DNA from: CAYLNH01 sp964384625
Lineage (GTDB): Bacteria > Verrucomicrobiota > Lentisphaeria > JABSQK01
DNA: 8,054 bases
Direction of reading: 5' to 3'
Assembly: GCA_964384625.1 (NCBI GenBank)
Contig: CAYLNH010000310.1
Location: 1-8,054, forward strand
This document shows, piece after piece, positions 1 to 6,383 of this stretch. The position numbers were made by a program, and so were the translations under genes. The notes under the pieces are model-generated. The model saw only the letters and a program-made list of their open reading frames with translations. It made no database searches and had not been told where the DNA came from. Each line of letters starts with the position of its first letter. Position 1 is the first letter of the stretch.

Positions 1-35
1 ACTAATATAGCACACACCGCGAGAATGTCGCCTAT

Positions 36-413
36 TTGCGTGCCGGATTAATATTGACCGTCAGCCTGACCGGGCCGTTCGCCGAAGGCGCCTGGAGCCA
101 GCATGCCGGCGCCATCTACGCGCTATCGAAAAAGGCGCCGGCAAAGCAGCCGGTAGCGGTCACCTTCAAAGCCCGGAGTCTGTCGGGCGCGAAGTTCCTT
201 TCCGTGTTGCGCACCTGGGGCGGCGCCAAGCCCTGGAACAGCATTCCGATCACGAAGGAGTGGAAAACCTATCGCGTGGTGTTGACGTCGAAGTTCGAGA
301 TCGAGACCATCACGTTTTCACTCGTCCCGAAGAAAGGGAGGCTGCAGCTCTATACGAAGGGTAGCTTTGAGTTGGCCTACGTCGAATGCGCGTTCGCCAA
401 ACCCGATCCGTGA
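36..413 (+). CDS. C-terminal fragment of a carbohydrate-binding-like (jelly-roll) domain protein
   Basis: The frame is open from base 6 to a TGA at 411-413, with an in-frame TAA at 3-5 immediately before it. No ATG is available in frame; TTG at 36 is the first possible start and has no convincing ribosome binding site. The protein is a beta-rich stretch with alternating hydrophobic residues (VAVTFKARS, FLSVLRTWGG, WKTYRVVLT, ITFSLVP, GSFELAYVECA). This is the pattern of a galactose-binding or CBM4/9-like jelly-roll at the end of large secreted hydrolases in PVC bacteria. Family-like sequence seems to begin as early as residues encoded near base 21, before the TTG. I therefore think this is the tail of a longer gene, cut off by the TAA or by a frameshift at the window edge, rather than a complete 125-residue protein. 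Function would be glycan or surface binding; this is inference. Confidence 0.5.
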   Translation: MRAGLILTVSLTGPFAEGAWSQHAGAIYALSKKAPAKQPVAVTFKARSLSGAKFLSVLRTWGGAKPWNSIPITKEWKTYRVVLTSKFEIETITFSLVPKKGRLQLYTKGSFELAYVECAFAKPDP

Positions 414-437
414 GTGGGCGCCCGCGCAGCCCTGTAT

Positions 438-457
438 CATGAGCATCCCTGCTCATG
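438..457. other. Intergenic hairpin (8-bp perfect stem)
   Basis: CATGAGCA at 438-445 and TGCTCATG at 450-457 are exact reverse complements with a 4-base loop, lying in the 80-bp gap between the jelly-roll fragment and the large exported protein. A second, alternative pairing GAGCAT/ATGCTC overlaps it. No T-run follows, so it is not a classical terminator; it may be a weak terminator, an attenuator in the leader of the next gene, or an operator-like dyad. Confidence 0.4.
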
Positions 458-493
458 CTCCGAAAGTGTGATTGACAGCAAAGGGGTGAACCG

Positions 494-3400
494 ATGAAAC
501 GCCACTTTCTGCTCCTGCTTCTTCTTGCCGTTTGTGTCCGAGGCGAAACCAAGGCAATCGAATTCGCCGTGTCGTCGCCCGGGTTTGTTTCGTTGGCGGT
601 GTACGATCGTGACGGTCGCATGGTGCGTCCATTAATCACGGGCAAGCACCACAAAGCCGGGGCGTACCAAGTGGAATGGGATGGGCTCGATTCGCAGGGC
701 AGGGCGGTAAAGCCGGGTGCATATGAATGGCGTCTGCTGATCAACCCCGGATTCAGGGCGCGCTACATCACAACGGTCGGCATCAATCCCGGTTGGACGA
801 AGGGCAACAGCAAACACTCACCGTGGGTTGGAAATCATGATCAGCCGAAGATCGTGGAATGCGATGGCCGGGGCGATGTCTTCTTCGCCAGCAGTATGGG
901 CGAAAACGTCGACACCATTCTGAAGCAGAGCGAGGACGGCAAGACACTCCGCTGGTCGCAGATCGAACCCGCCCAAGCCGGCAGACCCCGGGTCCAGGAC
1001 CTCGCGGTAGACCAACGGTGCCTGCTGGTCTTGTTCAACGACGGTAGCGTGGTGGCGCTCAACAAAAGCACAGGCGCCATCTCCTGGGCGCGGAAAGTGG
1101 TTGCCAGTCGCGCGGTGCAGTTGTTTCCGGACAGGAGTGAACAGAAGGGAGGGCTCGGGCGGATCGCGATTGCGGCCGGCGCGAAGTTCTTTGTCGCCGC
1201 AGCGGAACGCGCGGATCAAGTGCGGGCGTGCAGTTACAGTATGAAGAGCGGCCGTATCTCTGCTGTGAAGACGCTAAAGGCGTTTCAACTCAAGAACCCT
1301 TTGGACGTTGCGACTGCTGCCGGGGATTCGTTTTTTGTACTCACCGGCGACGGCGTCTATGCGGTCAAAGACCTGAGTGCTCAGCCACGAAAGATCATCT
1401 CTCTGGATGCGCGTTTGAAAGCTCCGTACCGGCTGGCGTTTGACGGGGTCAACAATAACCTGCTCATCGCCCAGAACAGCAACAACAGTCCTTTTCGCTC
1501 GGACCAGGCCGGCGCAGTACACAACGTCCTGCGGTATTCGGAGTCCGGCAAATTCCGGAAGGCATACGGCCCGAAAACGGGCCGGCGGTTCCAGGGCAAG
1601 TACGACGGAAACGAGTTTTCCTACATCGAAGACATTGCTGCCGACAGCAAGGGCGGGTTCGTCGTCTGCGAAGGCTATCCCCGGCGTTATGCCCGATTCA
1701 GCGCGGACGGCAAACTGATGGCGGAATGGTTCGGCGGCATGAGCTATTTCACCAACATCGCTCTCGACCCGAAAGATCCAACCGTCGGCATCTGCCAGAT
1801 GGACCTAGCCAATCTGGGGCGGGTGAAACTCGATCCCAAGAAAGGAACCTGGAAGTTCACTCATATCTATGCGATGCCAAAAGGCTACGGCACGTTTCAC
1901 CACCGGCAGCATGGCCTGTTTCCCGGGTTCATAGAGCTGACGCAGATCCGTCATTTCAACGGCCGCCGATATCTGGTCTCACCCGGTCGGCGCGGGTTCC
2001 ACCTGTTTCTGATCGACGACGAGCAGTCCGTGTTGAAACCCCTTGCCTGCATCGTTTCCGGCCATCACCTGGTGACCAGGTCGAAGAAGCATATCCCGGA
2101 CACATTGCTTGCGGCGCTACAGCGTTATGCTGGCGGCCGCAACAAAAAGCTCTACGGCGGCAAAGTGTACTGGGCCGATCGCAATGAGGACGGCGAGTTT
2201 CAGGCGGACGAAATTTCTGCCGGCGGTGTCCCCTTCAACATCAGCCGACAGTCGCTGGATGCCGAGATGAACCTGCGCTGGACGCAACTGAGCTCCAAAT
2301 CGGCTGCGTTGTATGTGGCGAAGAACCTGCAGCCCGGCGCGGTTGTGCCGCAATGGGATCTCGCAGCTGCGACGAAGACGACGCTGGAGCTGCCGCCGGA
2401 AAGCAGGTCCTGGGAAGCCTGCAGCATGACCTCGTTTCAGATCGATGGCGATGGCAGCATCTATGGTCTGGTCCGGGCCAACGCGCATCCGCAGGACGAC
2501 CGCCAGGGCACGGGTTGGCCAACCGGACAATCCGGTACGAGCCGCGTGCTCAAGTGGAACAAGGACGGAAAACTGTTCGCGGTTACGGGCCAGCATGCGC
2601 TCTTCCTGGCATCCATGCGCAGCGTCGAGCAGCGCGCCCGCGAAAAAGGGAAGTTCGCCGAACCGATGCAGTGTTCGGCGCTGTTGGGTGACTACGTCAT
2701 TTTTCAGGACCGCACCCCGCCGATCTTTCACGCCTACACGAAAGACGGTCTGTTTGCCGGTAACCTGTTCGAAACCAAGGTCGAGGATTCGTTGCCCTAC
2801 AGTGTTTACTACAGCTTCACCCGGCACAAGGGACCGAACCTTGGTGATGTACAGGTCAGCAATGTGATCGGCATCGACGGGAAGCGCGCCATCGTTTCAC
2901 TAAGCGGTAAGAACAGTTCTCCCGTCTACCAGGTGCAGTTGCCGCGCTTGATCCGCAAACGCGGCACGCTGCGTTTGGCGACGTCGTCATCCGGTGCCGT
3001 GCTGCAGGGAAAGGGGTTACAGGCAGAGTACTACGGCACGAACAATCTGTCGGGTACGCCGGTACTGAAACGGGTGGACCGACAGCTTCGTTTCGGTACG
3101 TGGTACGGGGATCATCTGCAGAACCTGGGCTACACCTGGGGCTGGCAGGAGCAGAAGCGGCGTGGCAAAGTGAAGCAGGTCAAACTGCCTTTTGACCCGA
3201 AAAACTTCTCCTGCCGATGGTCCGGCTCTTTGGAGCCGCGGTTTTCCGAGGACTATCGATTCTATGTCGTTGTCAGCGGCGATTCGCGTAAGAAGACTGG
3301 CGACCGCATTCGCCTGTGGGTGGATGGAAAACTGCTGATCGACAGATGGGACGAGATCAAACTCGCGGCCGTCGACCGGCGGTCCCGCTACATTTTCGGT

Positions 3401-3547
3401 AAATCAGTCAAACTTCAGGCCGGCAAACGTGTCGCCATAAAGATTGAGTATGCCGCCGCGGGCGCCGACAGCCATATCCATCTGAATTGGCAGAGCAAGT
3501 CCCAGGGACCGCAGCACGTGCCGTCCAGGAGCCTGTACCCGAGATAG
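494..3547 (+). CDS. Exported FlgD-Ig / beta-propeller / PA14 multidomain protein
   Basis: A complete 1017-residue protein. The ATG at 494 follows AAGGGGTGA (481-489) at a 4-base spacing, a good ribosome binding site. Residues 1 to about 18 are a signal peptide: MKRHF, a leucine-rich core, then a cleavage region near CVRGE. Residues 22-82 match a FlgD-type Ig-like domain (AVYDRDGRMVR ... EWDGLDSQGRAVKPGAYEW). Residues about 110-830 hold repeated blades of the sort 'DLAVD..CLLVLFNDGSVVALN' and 'YIEDIAADSKGGFVV', typical of a beta-propeller. Within this, residues 562-573 form a canonical EF-hand loop (D562, N564, D566, G567, F569, E573). Residues about 842-1000 are a PA14 domain (LQAEYYGT at 842, IRLWVDGKLLIDRWD at 938-952). 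It ends in NWQS...SLYPR, a usual PA14 tail, so the TAG stop is credible. No catalytic residues are recognised. It probably binds or processes glycans outside the cytoplasm; the activity is unknown. Confidence 0.85.
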   Translation: MKRHFLLLLLLAVCVRGETKAIEFAVSSPGFVSLAVYDRDGRMVRPLITGKHHKAGAYQVEWDGLDSQGRAVKPGAYEWRLLINPGFRARYITTVGINPGWTKGNSKHSPWVGNHDQPKIVECDGRGDVFFASSMGENVDTILKQSEDGKTLRWSQIEPAQAGRPRVQDLAVDQRCLLVLFNDGSVVALNKSTGAISWARKVVASRAVQLFPDRSEQKGGLGRIAIAAGAKFFVAAAERADQVRACSYSMKSGRISAVKTLKAFQLKNPLDVATAAGDSFFVLTGDGVYAVKDLSAQPRKIISLDARLKAPYRLAFDGVNNNLLIAQNSNNSPFRSDQAGAVHNVLRYSESGKFRKAYGPKTGRRFQGKYDGNEFSYIEDIAADSKGGFVVCEGYPRRYARFSADGKLMAEWFGGMSYFTNIALDPKDPTVGICQMDLANLGRVKLDPKKGTWKFTHIYAMPKGYGTFHHRQHGLFPGFIELTQIRHFNGRRYLVSPGRRGFHLFLIDDEQSVLKPLACIVSGHHLVTRSKKHIPDTLLAALQRYAGGRNKKLYGGKVYWADRNEDGEFQADEISAGGVPFNISRQSLDAEMNLRWTQLSSKSAALYVAKNLQPGAVVPQWDLAAATKTTLELPPESRSWEACSMTSFQIDGDGSIYGLVRANAHPQDDRQGTGWPTGQSGTSRVLKWNKDGKLFAVTGQHALFLASMRSVEQRAREKGKFAEPMQCSALLGDYVIFQDRTPPIFHAYTKDGLFAGNLFETKVEDSLPYSVYYSFTRHKGPNLGDVQVSNVIGIDGKRAIVSLSGKNSSPVYQVQLPRLIRKRGTLRLATSSSGAVLQGKGLQAEYYGTNNLSGTPVLKRVDRQLRFGTWYGDHLQNLGYTWGWQEQKRRGKVKQVKLPFDPKNFSCRWSGSLEPRFSEDYRFYVVVSGDSRKKTGDRIRLWVDGKLLIDRWDEIKLAAVDRRSRYIFGKSVKLQAGKRVAIKIEYAAAGADSHIHLNWQSKSQGPQHVPSRSLYPR

Positions 3548-3548
3548 C

Positions 3549-3569
3549 GGGGCATCTGTGCGATGCTCC
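3549..3569 (+). terminator. Putative terminator hairpin after the propeller/PA14 gene
   Basis: GGGGCATC (3549-3556) pairs with GATGCTCC (3562-3569), eight pairs including one G-T wobble, with a 5-base loop. It starts one base after the TAG stop of the upstream gene. The following GTCGTGTTTG is only weakly T-rich, so intrinsic termination is plausible rather than certain. Confidence 0.45.
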
Positions 3570-3589
3570 AGTCGTGTTTGGGATGATCA

Positions 3590-3610
3590 CCACCGGCCCT
3601 GCGCCGGTGG
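3590..3610. terminator. Second hairpin in the convergent gap, possibly bidirectional terminator
   Basis: CCACCGGC (3590-3597) and GCCGGTGG (3603-3610) are perfect reverse complements around a 5-base loop. The hairpin lies between two genes that converge (the + strand propeller gene ending at 3547 and the - strand ATPase ending at 3692), where a bidirectional terminator is expected. It lacks a clear T-run on either strand. It could also be a REP-like palindrome. Confidence 0.4.
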
Positions 3611-3691
3611 ATACATGATTGGATACCAGAAAGTTCCACCCCTCCTTCCCCTTCTTCCGCCCCGGTTCCGGCCGACCGCGCGTGAACATAG

Positions 3692-4792
3692 CTATATCCC
3701 TTTTGCCCGAATCCAGGCCGCGAAGAACGGATCGCTGAATCTATACTCGCCACTCTCACAGATCAGAACCCGACGTTCTGCCAATCGTTTGAGCGCCCGC
3801 CCGACCGACTGCTGCAGCACGATTCCCGTACGCTCAACGAAGTCCTTGTTGCCCTTTGTTATGCCGCAGACAGCCAGAGCACGCAAGCACATGACCTGCT
3901 GTTCTGACAGCTCGCGTATGCGGTCTTCGTAGTTCTGCTCCTCGAGTCCCCAGAGCAATTCCAGTGCATCGGAGATCCGGTCAACCGTGATCTCATCACC
4001 GGGCGAAGTCATCTCCCAGAGCCCGACGCAAAGCTTTATCATGTCTCCCGGATTGCCGCGCACCATCTCATAGATACCTGGAAGCACATCCAGGCCAACC
4101 GTCCTGTTGCCGTCAGCGAACTTGTCTTTAATGAATCGGCAGACGGTCTGCTGCTTAATCGGGCCGAGGGCAATCTTCATCGCAGATTTGTAAAAGGGGG
4201 CCTCGGGGTCAGTGAACATCCGATCCATTTCGTTGCGGACGCTGCCGGCATAGACGACCGAGACGCTCCGCATCAATTGGATGCGCCCACGCATCAGAGC
4301 GATAACCTGTTCCGTGTCACGGATGCCAAGGAGGTCCTGGAATTCGTCGAGAAATAAGACGGCCTTCTTCCGTCCTTTGAGCAGGTCAAGCGCCAGTTCG
4401 ACGGTCTCTGGTGTATCCGCTCCTTGTGTCCCAAAGCTGATGCTCGGGGACCCGGTCTGTGGATCAAAATCAACTGATGGCCGCAACGAAGCGATCGCGC
4501 GCAGCGTCTTGACGGCCAAGGCGTCGTCCTTCGCACTTGAGACGACGGCGCTGGCGATACGCCGGCCCACATCCCTCGCGCTCTTGACGCCGAGAAGGTC
4601 CACATGGACCAGGATCCACCCGCGCATTCGGCGAACAGTTTCTGCGACCAGGGAGCTCTTGCCAACCCGTCTTTCGCCTTGAATGTAAACGCGATTGCAG
4701 GACTCCAGGTACATCCGCAGCCGCTTGAGCTCTTCCTTGCGACCACAGAAATCCTTCGCGATCACGACTTGTCCGGTCCTGAACGGCAGCAT
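3692..4792 (-). CDS. Archaeal-type AAA ATPase with C-terminal winged-helix-like region
   Basis: A complete 366-residue protein of the PF01637-like (archaeal ATPase, STAND/MNS-type) group; members are P-loop ATPases whose targets are mostly unknown. Walker A is G39-ERRV-G44-K45-S46-S47. Walker B is VLFLDE with D149 and E150. A sensor-like YAGS lies at 181-184, and GNPGDMIKL (246-254) is the family motif after the ATPase core. Residues about 290-366 are helical with a winged-helix feel (FVERTGIVLQQSVGRALKRL, then ERRVLICESGEYRFSDPFF), consistent with DNA binding or protein docking. The ATG at 4792 is preceded by GGAG (4801-4804 on + coordinates) with an 8-base spacer. There is no signal peptide, so it is cytoplasmic. 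It reads in the same direction as the GH43 gene, 110 bp downstream of it, but has its own AT-rich operator-like array directly upstream. It may therefore be a separately controlled, perhaps horizontally acquired gene. Function unknown. Confidence 0.85.
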   Translation of the reverse strand: MLPFRTGQVVIAKDFCGRKEELKRLRMYLESCNRVYIQGERRVGKSSLVAETVRRMRGWILVHVDLLGVKSARDVGRRIASAVVSSAKDDALAVKTLRAIASLRPSVDFDPQTGSPSISFGTQGADTPETVELALDLLKGRKKAVLFLDEFQDLLGIRDTEQVIALMRGRIQLMRSVSVVYAGSVRNEMDRMFTDPEAPFYKSAMKIALGPIKQQTVCRFIKDKFADGNRTVGLDVLPGIYEMVRGNPGDMIKLCVGLWEMTSPGDEITVDRISDALELLWGLEEQNYEDRIRELSEQQVMCLRALAVCGITKGNKDFVERTGIVLQQSVGRALKRLAERRVLICESGEYRFSDPFFAAWIRAKGI

Positions 4793-4808
4793 TTGGCTCT
4801 CTCCAAGT

Positions 4809-4850
4809 AAACTGTTTTGTTTAAACAGAATAGTTTAAACTGTTTTGTTT
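4809..4850 (-). promoter_or_regulatory. Triple tandem 14-bp dyad AAAC-N6-GTTT, putative operator of the ATPase gene
   Basis: Three 14-bp units abut exactly: AAACTGTTTTGTTT (4809-4822), AAACAGAATAGTTT (4823-4836) and AAACTGTTTTGTTT (4837-4850). Each is the dyad AAAC-N6-GTTT, so each junction is GTTTAAAC. The outer two units are identical. The array is flanked by AGT on the left and ACT on the right, extending the outer dyad. It ends about 2 bp before the Shine-Dalgarno sequence of the ATPase gene and is strongly AT-rich in GC-rich surroundings. A dimeric regulator binding co-operatively is the natural inference; the ATPase with its own winged-helix-like end is one candidate. A clear -35/-10 pair could not be assigned; TATTCT on the - strand (4827-4832) is only a weak -10. 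Confidence 0.65.
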
Positions 4851-4902
4851 ACTATGGTCCGCCGACGCAGGGAAAGCAAGGCGGCATGGGAAAAAACCCA
4901 GA

Positions 4903-6006
4903 TCACCCGAGGACCGAGAGGTCCCATTCCGTCTGCCACTCCACCTGGAAGGCGCCGTCGGTGAATTCGATGGGGAGCCAGACATAACGGCCGTCGATGG
5001 CGTTCTCCGGACGCCAGATATCGAACATGGCGATGAAGGCATCTTTCTTTCCCTGGATCGGCAGGATGAATGTGCTCTGGCCGCCAAACGTCTTCTCCGG
5101 GCCCAGACCGTTCTCGGGGTTTGTGCCGGCGCAGGGATTCCCGAGTTCTTCCCATGGGCCGAAGATCGAATCGGCGATAGCGGAGCGGGCCGCGTTGGGC
5201 GCCCAGCCGGTGCAGCCGGAGGCGATCAGGTAGTATTGACCATCACGTTTGCAGATCGCCGGTGCCTCCATCCAGCGGTTCTCGAAGACGCGGACATAGT
5301 CGCCGGCATGATTGAGATAGTCGTCTGTCAGCAAGGAGATGTGCAAGGTGGAGTTGTGTTCGGACGAGTGCAGGTGATATGCCTTGCCGTCGTCATCCAC
5401 GAACAGTGTCATGTCCCGCGACATCTGTCCGCCATCGAGGTGGGCGCCGAGGATATTGAACTGCCCATGCTTCATGCCGGGGCCGCCGCTGAAGTCGTCA
5501 TTCTGTGCTTTGGCCAGCGCGATGCTCTCCGGATCCTGCTGTTCCGGCGTGACGTTCAGCGGCCAGTGTCCCGCGTTTGGGCGAAGGCTGTGCAGGAAGG
5601 TGTAGGGCTCCGTTGGTGTGTCGGCAACGGCGACGCCGCAACGCGCGGCGGCATAGCCCTGGCCGATCAGTTCCAGGTGGAACCACATGACGAACTTCCC
5701 GGTCTTCGCGTTGAAGATCACCTTCGGCCGTTCGATGACGCAGTCCTTGGTGATTTCGCTGTCCGGATCCTCGGACACCGACAAGGCAATCCCTTCGTCC
5801 GTCCAGTTGTAGAGATCGGTTGACGAGTAGACGTGGACGCCGACGTGGGCAACGTTGCCGGCCCGGCCGTCGATCTTGTGTTCGCCAAACCAATAGTACA
5901 CGTCGTCGTGAAAGAGTATGCTTCCACCGTGCGCATTGATATGCGTGCCGTTGTTGTCCGGCCACAGTTCGGCGTTGATGAATTGTTTGCGATGCTCTTG
6001 GGGCAT
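4903..6006 (-). CDS. GH43 family glycoside hydrolase, exo-beta-1,3-galactanase-like
   Basis: A 367-residue protein with no signal peptide, so probably cytoplasmic. The ATG at 6006 is preceded by AAAGGAACAGGAATT, a good ribosome binding site; an upstream TTG (6072) would add 22 residues through the palindromic spacer and is less likely. The fold is a five-bladed GH43 propeller: INAHGGSILF (23-32), YYWFGEHK (37-44), VYSSTDLYNW (59-68), ERPKVIFN (92-99), RDMTLFVDDDGKAYHL (197-212), EAPAI (247-251), GCTGWAPNAARSA (264-276), FGGQST (307-312). The position that usually carries the catalytic-base Asp near the N-terminus reads NAHGG instead. This matches exo-beta-1,3-galactanases (subfamily 24 type), where from memory of the fungal enzyme a Gln takes the base role and a Glu is the acid. 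E92, E247 and Q310 are the corresponding candidates. Expected role is removal of galactose from beta-1,3-galactan chains, for example of arabinogalactan. It lies 128 bp downstream of the oxidoreductase remnant. Family is secure; exact substrate is not. Confidence 0.85.
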   Translation of the reverse strand: MPQEHRKQFINAELWPDNNGTHINAHGGSILFHDDVYYWFGEHKIDGRAGNVAHVGVHVYSSTDLYNWTDEGIALSVSEDPDSEITKDCVIERPKVIFNAKTGKFVMWFHLELIGQGYAAARCGVAVADTPTEPYTFLHSLRPNAGHWPLNVTPEQQDPESIALAKAQNDDFSGGPGMKHGQFNILGAHLDGGQMSRDMTLFVDDDGKAYHLHSSEHNSTLHISLLTDDYLNHAGDYVRVFENRWMEAPAICKRDGQYYLIASGCTGWAPNAARSAIADSIFGPWEELGNPCAGTNPENGLGPEKTFGGQSTFILPIQGKKDAFIAMFDIWRPENAIDGRYVWLPIEFTDGAFQVEWQTEWDLSVLG

Positions 6007-6079
6007 AATTCCTGTTCCTTTCGCAGAGCCGTGAATAGAGTCAGCGTCCAGCGCGATGTAACTCCGCTTCAAGAACGCC

Positions 6080-6106
6080 GGAGTAGGATGCGGAGTGCAA
6101 CTCCGC
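6080..6106 (+). repeat. REP-like palindrome with GTAG foot between oxidoreductase remnant and GH43 gene
   Basis: GCGGAGT (6090-6096) and ACTCCGC (6100-6106) form a perfect 7-bp stem with a 3-base loop. GTAG at 6083-6086, three bases before the stem, is the tetranucleotide that marks the foot of many REP elements recognised by RAYT transposases. A second copy of AACTCCGC lies at 6060-6067, in direct orientation to 6099-6106, so the whole 6060-6106 block could fold as a paired REP (BIME-like) unit. It sits next to a RAYT-derived gene. The REP assignment is inference from architecture; only one copy is visible here. Confidence 0.45.
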
Positions 6107-6134
6107 GCTCCGTGTACGGCTGCGCCGCGGAGGA

Positions 6135-6371
6135 TTACGGCAGATAGGCGCCGTTGGCTTTCAGTCTGTCGCGCAACACGTCTGTGTCAACGGAGTGGAT
6201 GTCGCGGTCACTCGCTGCGGCCATGGCGGCGGCGATGCCGGCGGCTTCACCCGTGGTGAGACAGCAGGCCATGATCCGTACACTGCCGTTGACGTTGCGG
6301 TCGGTGGAGATGCAGCGGCCAGCGACGAGGACGTTCAGGAGGTCCTTCGGCGTCAGGCAACGATAGGGCAC
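6135..6371 (-). pseudogene. C-terminal part of FAD-dependent oxidoreductase, cut off by in-frame TAG
   Basis: This stretch continues in the same frame as the chimeric gene upstream, after a TAG at 6381-6383. It contains the usual C-terminal end of FAD_oxidored (PF12831-like) proteins: YGVPYRCLTPKDLLNVLVAG, then GRCISTDR, GSVRIMACCLTTGEAAG and a short helical tail, ending at TAA (6135-6137). In intact family members this segment completes the FAD-binding fold, with the G-R and T-GEAAG motifs contacting the cofactor. Alone it cannot fold or bind FAD. The ATG at 6371 lies inside a conserved motif and has no ribosome binding site, so independent translation is unlikely. I regard it as the 3' end of a broken gene unless the TAG is read through. 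Confidence 0.7.
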
Positions 6372-6380
6372 GCCGTAGTT

Positions 6381-6383
6381 CTA
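6381..6383 (-). other. In-frame amber codon within the oxidoreductase region
   Basis: CTA on the + strand, TAG on the coding strand, between KQLAPG and NYGVPYRCL. Sequence typical of the family continues in the same frame on both sides, and a single change from GAG or AAG would restore a sense codon. The propeller gene and the ATPase gene here both end in TAG at plausible C-termini, which argues that TAG is an ordinary stop in this genome. Confidence 0.85.

Noticed and set aside
2117..2827. Open frame of 236 codons on the - strand inside the propeller gene
   Set aside because: Antisense shadow of a well-supported exported protein; no start signal or recognisable motif.
3636..3663. Pyrimidine-rich run downstream of the ATPase gene
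   Set aside because: Short, interrupted by purines and in a terminator region; no further structure or repeat supports a function.
4806..4853. CRISPR array or ordinary tandem-repeat array
   Set aside because: Only three 14-bp units with no spacers, placed exactly at a gene's 5' end; an operator is the better explanation.
4883..4902. TGGGAAAAAACCCA as a terminator of the GH43 gene
   Set aside because: Stem of only four base pairs with a six-base A loop and no T-run in the GH43 direction; too weak to call.
5236..5823. Open frame of 195 codons on the + strand opposite GH43
   Set aside because: Antisense to conserved GH43 motifs and without recognisable features.
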